A stretch of DNA of 39,509 nt, taken from the NCBI GenBank assembly GCA_934254835.1, contig CAKQMI010000013.1, forward strand, positions 1-39,509, given 5' to 3'. How positions within the stretch are numbered: position 1 is the first letter of the stretch; each line of letters begins with the position of its first letter. Shown here piece after piece: positions 1 through 7,800 of the stretch. The notes beneath the pieces are model-generated. The model worked only from the letters and a program-made list of their open reading frames with translations. It ran no database searches and was not told the origin of the DNA. Position numbers and translations under genes: made by a program. This stretch comes from an uncultured Clostridia bacterium (GTDB lineage Bacteria > Bacillota > Clostridia > Christensenellales > CAG-917).

Positions 1-437
1 AACTTATCGTCGTAATCGCAATCATGGCAGTCCTTGCAGGCACGGTCGCCGGTGTTACGGTTTCGCAGTTGAACAAAAACACAGACAAAGCTAATAACAC
101 TCAAGCAAAAAAGATTGCTGATACTATTTATTCTGAATTAGTAGCATTAGGTGGTGCCACGGCTTCTGATGACCCCCCAGCTGCCACTACAACCAACAAT
201 TCTGACAAAATTAAAGCTGCACTTACAGAAGCATATGGTAATGTTTTTACTTGGGGAACAGCCGCTGGTAATGATAGAGGTAAGATTTATGTTTGGAGAG
301 CGGCCGATAAAGAAGAATATCACGTCAAATATATTGGAAAACAAAGTGGCACTAATGGCAATGTTGAATACAATATTACCGAAGAGCATGGCGTACAAAA
401 AGGAGCAACCCCTCCCACCTCAAGTAACAACGGTTAA
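1..437 (+). CDS. Type IV pilin-like protein, 5' end cut by window edge
   Basis: The reading frame is open from the first base. The first full codons read LIVVIAIMAVLAG, preceded by two bases compatible with a Glu codon. This matches the hydrophobic N-terminal helix of class III-signal pilins just after the conserved Glu5, so only the leader and the first residues are missing. The following residues (about 130) are polar and rich in Thr, Asn, Ala and Gly, with a Gly/Ser/Asn-rich tail, as in small pilin heads. An in-frame ATG at 24 lies inside the helix and is not the real start. The gene points toward the pil operon on the other strand and ends at its own terminator, so it may be a separately expressed major pilin or the last gene of a pilin cluster to the left. 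Its exact role is inferred. Confidence 0.8.
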   Translation, partial: LIVVIAIMAVLAGTVAGVTVSQLNKNTDKANNTQAKKIADTIYSELVALGGATASDDPPAATTTNNSDKIKAALTEAYGNVFTWGTAAGNDRGKIYVWRAADKEEYHVKYIGKQSGTNGNVEYNITEEHGVQKGATPPTSSNNG

Positions 438-471
438 AACAAAAATTACTACTTTTTAACAACAAAACATT

Positions 472-498
472 AAGCGAGGCAAACGCCTCGCTTTTTTT
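472..498 (+). terminator. Rho-independent terminator of the pilin gene
   Basis: A 9-bp stem (AAGCGAGGC pairing with GCCTCGCTT) closes a 4-base loop and is followed by a run of T. It lies 35 bases after the pilin stop codon. Confidence 0.9.
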
Positions 499-527
499 AT
501 GCGATTTCCTTCCTCACGGCGCACTTT

Positions 528-880
528 ATGTCATTGTGAGGAACGAAGTGACGTGACAATCCCGTGGGAACGCACCGCTTAAAACGACAGTATGACGAGG
601 TAACCCTTCCGGGAGATTGCCACGTCGCTTCGTTCCTCGCAATGACGTGTAAGAGAGCAACGCCTCAGAATGACAGAGTACTTCGTACGGAATTTACACA
701 GTACGCGCCGTGTGCGCCGACACCGCTTGTATTAAAAAACTCTGCAACTTCTTGCAGAGTTTTGTTTTGGTTTGTTCCATATGGATTCCCTTCCGGGAGA
801 TGCGTCGCACACTGTGCATAACAAGGTACCCCTTCCGGGAGATTGCCACGTCGCTTTGCTCCTCGCAATGACATAAGTGC
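528..880. repeat. Intergenic region built of dispersed-repeat units
   Basis: Two direct copies of a 43-bp unit beginning CCCTTCCGGGAGATTGCCAC and ending in CGCAATGAC lie at 604-646 and 830-872 and differ at only a few positions. An inverted, diverged copy lies at 531-563, matching 29 of 33 positions when reverse-complemented. Shorter fragments (CAGAATGACAGAG, CCCTTCCGGGAGATGCG, CTCGCAATGACATAAAG) surround them. This kind of 'attgccacgtcgct...ctcgcaatgac' unit is widespread in intergenic DNA of many bacterial genomes. Small open frames across it on both strands are translation artefacts of the repeat. Related units recur at 23,546-23,620. I see no gene here. Confidence 0.8.
736..763 (-). terminator. 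Terminator, probable end of the pil operon (bidirectional)
   Basis: A 12-bp stem (AAAACTCTGCAA with TTGCAGAGTTTT) and CTTC loop has T-rich sequence downstream on both strands. It lies 177 bases beyond the pilB stop and is the first convincing hairpin with a T-run on the - strand, so it is the likely end of the pilus operon transcript. Confidence 0.75.
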
Positions 881-939
881 GTTGCACGCAAGACTACAAG
901 GGTGCCACACTACGCTCGCAATGACATAAAGTGCGTTTA

Positions 940-2628
940 TTAAATGCTGTAAATGAGGCGGTAGAACTCGGACATGGACGTGACGCCGTCGGCGATGAGC
1001 GAGCGGATGCTGTCTTCCAAGAACGTTGCGCCGTGCTCTTTGGCGAAGTCGCGGATTTCCTCGGTTGTCCTGCCCTCGGAGATCATACGGCGCATATCGC
1101 TGTCGATTTCGATGATTTCGTAGATGGCGGTACGGCCTTTATAGCCGGTGTTTCCGCAACGCGGGCATCCGACAGGCTCGTATATGTGCGTCACCGACGG
1201 ATCTTTCAACAACGCGGACTCCTCCGTCTTGATTTCGCGTTTGCGCTTGCAGTCGGGACAAAGTTTTTTGACAAGCCTTTGCGCGACAACGCAGTTCACG
1301 GACGACGCAACCATGTAGGACGCGACACCCATATCGATAAGACGCACTATGCTGGACGCGGCGTCGTTGGTGTGGAGCGTGGACAAAACCAAGTGTCCCG
1401 TGATTGCCGCGCGGATTGCGATTTCTGCCGTTTCGGTATCACGAATTTCACCGATCATGACGATGTCCGGGTCCTGACGCAAGATGGCGCGCAGTCCGCT
1501 GGCGAACGTCAAGCCCGCTTTCGCGTTGGTTTGCACCTGATTGACGCCGAATATCTGCTTTTCAACAGGATCTTCGACCGTCGTTATGTTGACGTTTGGT
1601 CGGTTGAGTTCGCTCAAAACCGCGTACAGCGTCGTCGATTTACCCGAGCCCGTAGGCCCTGTGACAAGAATGATCCCGTTCGGCGCTTTTATGATGCGCG
1701 AGAATTGCTCGAACAGCTTTTCGGGCATGCCAAGGTCGGGAAGCGTGATGAGCGCGGCGTCCTCCGTTGCGAGAAGACGCATGTTGACCTTTTCGCCGTA
1801 TATCGTCGGCAGGGTGTTGACACGAAGGTCGATGCTGATGTCGCCGTTGTCAAAGTCGATACGACCGTCCTGCGGGATTCGCTTTTCGGCAATGTTGATG
1901 CCCGCAAGAATTTTACAACGCGATACGATACTGTTCAGCGTAGATATGTCCAAACGCATACATTCGACAAGCTCGCCGTCGATACGCATGCGCACGAGAA
2001 TTTGCTCCTCAAATGGCTCGATATGTATGTCGGACGCGCGTCGCATGTACGCCTGCGTGATAAGACTGTTGATAAGCTTGACGACGGGCGTGTTGTCAAC
2101 GCGACTTTCAATCTCGGACAACTTTTGTTGCGTCGCCGCCGACGTCTGTTGCACTACCTTTTGCGTCGCTTCGTCGGACACGAAGAAGTTGCCCGCGTTG
2201 GTGTAGTACTTCTCGATCGCGCTCTCGATGATGCGCTGGGGCGCAAGTACAAAGCCGACGTCCATTCGCGTGACCATCTTCACGTCTTCAAACGCGCCGA
2301 TGTCGTGCGGATCGTGCGTGGCGATGATTATCTGCCCCGCCTTGATGTCAAGTGGCATTATGCAGTGCTTTTTGACGATTTGCTCGGGTACGTTTTTCAA
2401 AATTTCGGGACGGCGCACGACAAGCTCCGTGTTGATGTAGGTCGTGTTGAAACGCTCCGCCATTGCGGAAAGCATCTCGTCCTCGGTGATTATGCCTCGC
2501 GATAAAAGTATCGTGCTGACTTTTTCGTTGGGGTGCGTCTTTTGCCAACGTTTTGCGTCATCCAGTTGCGCCTGCTTGACAAAGCCTTTTTCAAGTAGGA
2601 TATCCCCTAAACTTGCTCCTCTTTGCAT
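940..2628 (-). CDS. pilB: Type IV pilus assembly ATPase PilB
   Basis: This 562-residue protein has the usual length of the GspE/PilB secretion ATPase family, which powers pilus extension from the cytoplasmic face. An N-terminal MshEN-type region (about 1-145) carries the 'L...L..RG.I.E.....A.......Y' pattern. The ATPase core has Walker A GPTGSGKST at 324-332, an Asp box around VEDPVE (351-356), Walker B DIVMIGEIRD at 388-397 and a His box GHLVLSTLHTND at 411-422. A zinc-binding tetracysteine is formed by C457/C460 and C488/C491. The start has a good AAGGAGA site upstream. It is the last gene of the pil operon, about 100 bases after pilD, with a possible local promoter in that gap. Assignment to PilB rather than GspE or PilT rests on the MshEN domain, the tetracysteine and the pilus context. 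Confidence 0.96.
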   Translation of the reverse strand: MQRGASLGDILLEKGFVKQAQLDDAKRWQKTHPNEKVSTILLSRGIITEDEMLSAMAERFNTTYINTELVVRRPEILKNVPEQIVKKHCIMPLDIKAGQIIIATHDPHDIGAFEDVKMVTRMDVGFVLAPQRIIESAIEKYYTNAGNFFVSDEATQKVVQQTSAATQQKLSEIESRVDNTPVVKLINSLITQAYMRRASDIHIEPFEEQILVRMRIDGELVECMRLDISTLNSIVSRCKILAGINIAEKRIPQDGRIDFDNGDISIDLRVNTLPTIYGEKVNMRLLATEDAALITLPDLGMPEKLFEQFSRIIKAPNGIILVTGPTGSGKSTTLYAVLSELNRPNVNITTVEDPVEKQIFGVNQVQTNAKAGLTFASGLRAILRQDPDIVMIGEIRDTETAEIAIRAAITGHLVLSTLHTNDAASSIVRLIDMGVASYMVASSVNCVVAQRLVKKLCPDCKRKREIKTEESALLKDPSVTHIYEPVGCPRCGNTGYKGRTAIYEIIEIDSDMRRMISEGRTTEEIRDFAKEHGATFLEDSIRSLIADGVTSMSEFYRLIYSI

Positions 2629-2661
2629 TTTTTCTCCTTATTTATGGATATATGTTGTTAT

Positions 2662-2691
2662 ATTATATTCAATGTTTTGTTTGTGTTTTCA
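2662..2691 (-). promoter_or_regulatory. Possible internal promoter before pilB
   Basis: The - strand reads TATAAT at 2662-2667, with only a weak -35 (TGAAAA, 18-base spacer) at 2686-2691. It lies in the roughly 100-base AT-rich gap between pilD and pilB, the widest gap in the downstream half of the operon. The good -10 and the position suggest extra pilB transcription, but the weak -35 leaves this uncertain. Confidence 0.3.
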
Positions 2692-2730
2692 GGTTTGGTT
2701 TGCGCTTTGCCGTCACGAAGTAGCGCGCTT

Positions 2731-3495
2731 TTATGCGCCGAACAACGCCTTTATGCCGTCAATTATGGGCGTCCCTGCGAATACCGTCACCACCGCTCCC
2801 AGCGCGATGAACGGACCAAGCGGAAGTTCGTAGCCCTTTTTGACCTTCTTCGTCACAAGCAAAAGCCCGCCGATAAGCCCAGCCGACACTATCGCAATGA
2901 ACGCCGACAGCAACGTCGGATATAGCCCCAGAACCAGCCCCAACGCAAAGTAAAGCTTCACGTCGCCACCACCGATTCCGCCCGTTATAAGCGCGATTAC
3001 GTACAGCGGTACGCTGATTACCAGCGCGCCCACTAGCCGGTGCCACCATACCACGTCCTTCGCCGTGAAAAACAGCGGTATCGACAATATTATGATCAGC
3101 AGGACGATGCCGTTCGGAATCTCTTTCGTGTCAAGGTCGATGAACGTCATCACTATCAGCGCGGAAAACAGCACGTCGTAAATGAACGCGTTGGCGTTTA
3201 AGCCGATAAAATACGCCGATAATGTCCATAATACCGCGTTGAGCGACTCCACTATCGGATAGCGCGCCGAAATGCGCTCCTTACAGCTCCTGCACCGCCC
3301 GCCAAGAAAAATCCAGCTGAATACCGGCACCATGTCGTACCACTTCAACGTGTGCCCGCACTTCGGACAGTAACTGTGTTTCTCCTTGAAAAACGTGCCC
3401 TTCGGTATGCGATATATGCAGACGTTCAGAAAACTGCCCACCGCAAGCCCGAAAAATGCCGAAAAAATTGTGAATAGCAGATGACCGAGTTCCAT
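2731..3495 (-). CDS. pilD: Prepilin peptidase / N-methyltransferase PilD
   Basis: This integral membrane aspartic protease of 254 residues removes the leader from prepilins and methylates the new N-terminus. The N-terminal cytoplasmic domain carries the zinc-type tetracysteine CPKC ... CRSC (residues about 44-47 and 69-72) and the conserved LNVCIYRIP segment. The two catalytic aspartates are visible in FIDLDTKEIPNG and GGGDVK. About seven to eight hydrophobic helices fill the rest. It starts 4 bases after the stop of the upstream prepilin gene and has no obvious ribosome site, so it is probably translationally coupled. Its substrates should include the two prepilin-like genes just upstream and the pilin at the left edge. 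Confidence 0.96.
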   Translation of the reverse strand: MELGHLLFTIFSAFFGLAVGSFLNVCIYRIPKGTFFKEKHSYCPKCGHTLKWYDMVPVFSWIFLGGRCRSCKERISARYPIVESLNAVLWTLSAYFIGLNANAFIYDVLFSALIVMTFIDLDTKEIPNGIVLLIIILSIPLFFTAKDVVWWHRLVGALVISVPLYVIALITGGIGGGDVKLYFALGLVLGLYPTLLSAFIAIVSAGLIGGLLLVTKKVKKGYELPLGPFIALGAVVTVFAGTPIIDGIKALFGA

Positions 3496-3499
3496 ATCG

Positions 3500-4321
3500 T
3501 CAGGCGCCTTTTGTGAGGTAGTACAATGTGGTGAAGCGTTTTTCGCGCGCTACGACGTCGCCGTTGACAATCAACATATTTTTGTATTTGAATTTGCCAT
3601 CCGTATCCTCTTCGATGGCGTTGGCGTCGCCCGATTTGAAACTGTGAACGCCCTGAAAAGTCGGCGTATTGTCGGGTGCAGTAATACCTGCCTCGATAAA
3701 GTCAACCTCGAGCCCCGGCGACTTGAATTTGACCTGACCTTTTTTATTTTTTACATCACAATACACTTTCACCGAAATTACCTCGTTGAAAGAGTTGATA
3801 ATCGCCATGAAATATACGTCGATTGTGAAACTGCCATAGAAGGCTCGCGCCTCCGCCGGGCGGGAAGCATCGGTGAAATATTCGTGAGCGTCCGCGCCAC
3901 GGTTGTCCGAGAAAAACAGTTTGCCGTCCTTCGACTTGAACGTTTTGAACTTGGCGTCGGACGCGGGTGCGTTCGTCATAACGTGAGATTGCCAAACTTC
4001 GTTGCCCTCATCGTCAACGTTGCCGGTATTGATTGAGTTGCCGACATCGACAAGCGAATCGTCGGGATTTTCGTTTGATGCGGTTTTTTCACCCTGCAAA
4101 TAGACGATTGTCGCATTGAAAATAGCCTGTTTTATCTCGTTTTGGACAATCGTGCCAAGGTCTTTGGCGGCGGAGTTCTCTTTTTGGCGCATGTAAGCGG
4201 TGGTGCCCGACGTGACGAGCCCACCTATGACGGTCGCAAGAATGCCCATAATTGCGACGACCGCAATCGCCTCTACCAAAGTAAAGCCTTTTTTATTTTT
4301 AAGGATTTGTCTTTTTTTCAT
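3500..4321 (-). CDS. Prepilin-like minor pilin (PilW/PulJ-like position)
   Basis: The N-terminus MKKRQILKNKKGFTLVEA is a textbook class III signal: a basic leader, G then FTLVE with Glu5, followed by a hydrophobic helix (IAVVAIMGILATVIGGLVTSG). PilD would cleave after the Gly. The remaining 230 residues form a polar head, as in large minor pilins or pseudopilins. The first 23 bases overlap the end of the upstream prepilin-like gene and there is no clear ribosome site, which suggests coupled translation. Minor pilins usually prime or cap the pilus; the exact slot (PilW, PilJ or other) cannot be told from sequence alone. Confidence 0.9.
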   Translation of the reverse strand: MKKRQILKNKKGFTLVEAIAVVAIMGILATVIGGLVTSGTTAYMRQKENSAAKDLGTIVQNEIKQAIFNATIVYLQGEKTASNENPDDSLVDVGNSINTGNVDDEGNEVWQSHVMTNAPASDAKFKTFKSKDGKLFFSDNRGADAHEYFTDASRPAEARAFYGSFTIDVYFMAIINSFNEVISVKVYCDVKNKKGQVKFKSPGLEVDFIEAGITAPDNTPTFQGVHSFKSGDANAIEEDTDGKFKYKNMLIVNGDVVAREKRFTTLYYLTKGA

Positions 4322-4856
4322 TGTAAAGGTTTTTTATCGTTTCTTTCGAGATAAGGTTGTTTTCGATTGCCGTGGCGTCGGATATGTCGTAGTCATAATC
4401 GGAACTTTCGTAAATGAAAATTGTGCGTTTGGTGCCCTTGTCCGAGATGACGGTATATCTTTTGATTAACTTGTTGATATAGTTGACCGGCTGTGCATGC
4501 GTGGGTTCCAGCGAAAACGCAAAAGGCATGTCACCGTAGTCCGTTTTGAATGTGAGGCGCGCGGTGTACGAGGGAACCGTCTTGTTGCCAACCACCATGT
4601 ACGTCACCTCGAGGACACTGCGCGGATAAATGATATAGTTGTCCGCGTCGTGCATGAACGAAGCGACAAGTGCCATTTCCTGCGCCTGCGCCCTCTTTGC
4701 CTCTTCCTTTTTTGCCTTGGACATATAGCGCGTGGAAGTGTTGAACATCGTAAACGCCAGCGTGCCGACGATTGCAAACAGCGCGATTGCCACGATACAT
4801 TCGGCAAAGGTAAAGCCTTTTTTATTCAGTTTTAAGCGTTTTAATACCTTTTTCAT
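4299..4856 (-). CDS. Prepilin-like minor pilin (PilV/PulI-like position)
   Basis: This 185-residue protein has the type IV prepilin signal KKGFTFAECIVAIALFAIVG. It has a basic leader, the Gly cleavage point, an aromatic residue at +1 and Glu at +5, and a hydrophobic helix. A polar head of about 140 residues follows. Its ATG lies one base after the stop of the giant PilX-like gene (TAA-A-ATG), so the two are probably coupled, and its 3' end overlaps the next prepilin gene by 23 bases. Tight packing of a giant protein and two prepilins just before pilD fits a minor-pilin tip complex. Confidence 0.9.
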   Translation of the reverse strand: MKKVLKRLKLNKKGFTFAECIVAIALFAIVGTLAFTMFNTSTRYMSKAKKEEAKRAQAQEMALVASFMHDADNYIIYPRSVLEVTYMVVGNKTVPSYTARLTFKTDYGDMPFAFSLEPTHAQPVNYINKLIKRYTVISDKGTKRTIFIYESSDYDYDISDATAIENNLISKETIKNLYNEKKTNP

Positions 4857-4857
4857 T

Positions 4858-7800
4858 TTAGCCGTAGTAATAATCTCCCGCTACCCATTTCGTGTCGTGC
4901 TTGACGTTGTCGGTATTGATTAAACCGTCCATTGTAATACCTGCGCTATTGTTGTTTTTACTGCCCGTTTGCGAAACGTCGTAACTTGAGAAAATCAACT
5001 GACCGCGGTTGCTTCCGCCGATATAAATATCTTTTGCGACAATTGACGCCTCGTTATTACCCGAGTTTGCAATCGGGATAAAGTTAAGAACGCCCGACGA
5101 TTCGTTGGAATACATTCCGTGAGGGATATACACCAGCGCATTGACCGAACCGCCTCGTCCGAACTTGACGTAGTTTCTGCCCATACCGATGATGAACATA
5201 TAGCCGACGTTTGTGGGGTTGCCGTCAGGCAACGCTTTCATTTGCATTGCGTCGAACAAGTCAACAGCTCTTACGCTCCTGTTTCGATCTTCTTTGAATC
5301 GTGCAACATATTTTTGATAGGTATTCGACTTGAAGTGCGTGCCGACTTTTTCGTCCGTCTTATCCTCGGAGCCTATCGTATTACTGATTTCCAAACTGAA
5401 CGCATTCGCCGCGAACGAAGTGTCGTCAACCAGCATTAAGTAAGCGTTGTTTTTGCCGGTGACTTGGAAACTACATTTTTGGAACAAAAACCTTGTTTGC
5501 TCTTTCTTATCCTTCGATTTATCGAGCGCCTTGGTGTGGAAGAAGATATAAATGTCTTTTTCCGACGTATCGATAAGGAAGTTCATACGCGCCCTATTGT
5601 TCACCCAGTCCGTGGACGCCGCAAACACGACTTGCGTATTACTTGCCTTAAAGTTGAAGTAAGTGTTTTGTTTAATCGTATATTGAACTTCCGAGCGTCG
5701 CACTGCGATTGAAAAATTACTCCAATCAATCGTCATATTTTTAAACGTTGTGAACGTTTGGTTGTATTTTTCGTCGATGGCAAAAGTGCTGTCCGCACGA
5801 AGGTGCGCACTGTTTTTATCATCCTTGTTATAGAAATCCATCAATCTCAAACTGCTGTCGTCTTCGATATTGTTCGAGCCTTTAATGTAATACAGCCTTT
5901 TTATATTAAACCACGGGACTTCGTTCCACGTATTTGTGATAAACCACGATTCGTAATTCAACGGATCGGAATTAACTCCGCCTTTGGAACGAATGTATTT
6001 TTTCGTCAGTCTGTCGTTTTCGCCATTTTGACATTTATAATCCTCTACTTTCTTCCCTGATATGCCAAGTATTTCGTCATATTCGTTGACCGAGCCATAG
6101 ATATCGAACGCATTGTATTCGTTCAGTTGTCCTTCATCCTTTAAATTCTTAAGGATTTTCTCGATATTTTCCTTGGACTTTTTTTGGTCTTTATTCGCCT
6201 CGACAACGGTTGCAAACTCCGACGAAGCTATCTCCTCGAATATTGCCTTGACATAGGCGTCCTTGTCAACGTTGGCATATTTCTTGTCTTTGACAAGGTA
6301 CATGCCATATATGGAATTCTTGTGGTCGAATGCGCGATCGCCTCCTATGATTGCTTCAAAAATCGATACATTTGCATTATCTGTGGCGGGAATATATTTC
6401 AAACCACCGATTATAGCCGGTCTGTCTCTGTCAATCAAACCATTGTTGATACCGCCAAAGTCATTGCTTCCATTGCTGAACATTGCAATAAGTTCCTTTT
6501 TTTTCAGGAAATCGCTGTCCAAAATTAAATCCTTGGGAAGTCCGTACAAAAGTTTGTCATACGAAAGTTTGTCATGGTTCAGCCCACTCCCGCCGGTTAT
6601 TTCTGCAAACTTCTTAAGTTTGAAATCATACCTTGCCGTTGCAGAAGCTGAGACATACCACCATTGTTTATTGCCGTTCTCATCAGTATATTCATAATCA
6701 TAATAGCTTCCAGCCCATTTAATCGTGCCTTTAACATACTCTACTTCCTCTTGATTTGTTACATCACGAGGATCGTTAATTAAAACATAAAAATTATCTT
6801 GATTTTTTGCAACAAAATAATCTTTAAAGTTTGCGTAGCCTGCAGGGGTTTCCTCAAAATCGATAAATGCTTTTTGAGCCAAACTTAATACATACTTATA
6901 TTTCTCCTCATCATCCTTGAGGTCTTTCGTTTTGTAAAGAGCTTCTGCAAGGTCTTGCTCGTTTTTGTTCAAACCTAATTTTTCCCAGTCTTTATATTCA
7001 ACAATGGTGCCGTCCGACTTGACAATCTTGTTAGTTGCATCATTGGCTAATGTATATCCTTTCGGGGGATTTACGACGGTATCTTCAATACAATACATCA
7101 AGTCCGCAACAAATTTCCCTTTATAGGTAGGATTATCTTTATACCAATTTATAGGATTTGTTTGATGCCATCCTCTGCTTATCCATTCTCCATTCTCATA
7201 ATGACCAACATCAACCCATCTCCATCGCTCGTCATTTTTCCATTGCACTGTCATCTCATAATGTGCGCGAAGAACAACAACTTTTCTTTTGTGAGTTATA
7301 TTGCCTTCTCTGCCACTGCCAATGCCCCAATCTTCATAATACGTTTTTTGGCTGTCGTCCAAAACGTTAAAGACAAGGTCGGTTTCTCCCTTGAAATTGT
7401 TGGTGTCTTCCGTTATGCCAAAGTAATCTTGCAAGACTTGGTCTGCGTTAAAATTCTTCTCGCTCAGAAGCAACTCTTTTATCGAGACTTTTTTCAGTTC
7501 GTTTTTGACGTAATCACTGCCATAGTACTGCCCTTTTACGTTCACGGCAGCCGATTTTTCATAATTCGGGAGTTTGCTTTCCAACACGCTGATTGCGCCA
7601 TCGCAATAAACGTTGTTGACGGTGATTTTGCAATATCTGACGGTGAGCGCGGCGGTATAAGCAATACCATCGACAACGGACACTTTTCTTCCGTCATCGG
7701 TTATGTCATCAGTGTTTTTGACAACACGCAAGTCGTCGACAGTTGCATAAATTTCGGACTTTTCAATATCCGTGTTGCCCATGCCTTTTCTGATGGGATC

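Noticed and set aside
564..910. Small frames on both strands in the repeat region
   Set aside because: They arise from repeat units and translate into the well-known artefact type 'CHCEEQSDVAI'; no ribosome site.
931..2505. 524-residue open frame on the + strand
   Set aside because: It is antisense to pilB, which has all its motifs; the frame has no ribosome site and an Arg/Asp/Val-rich, unstructured translation typical of a shadow frame.
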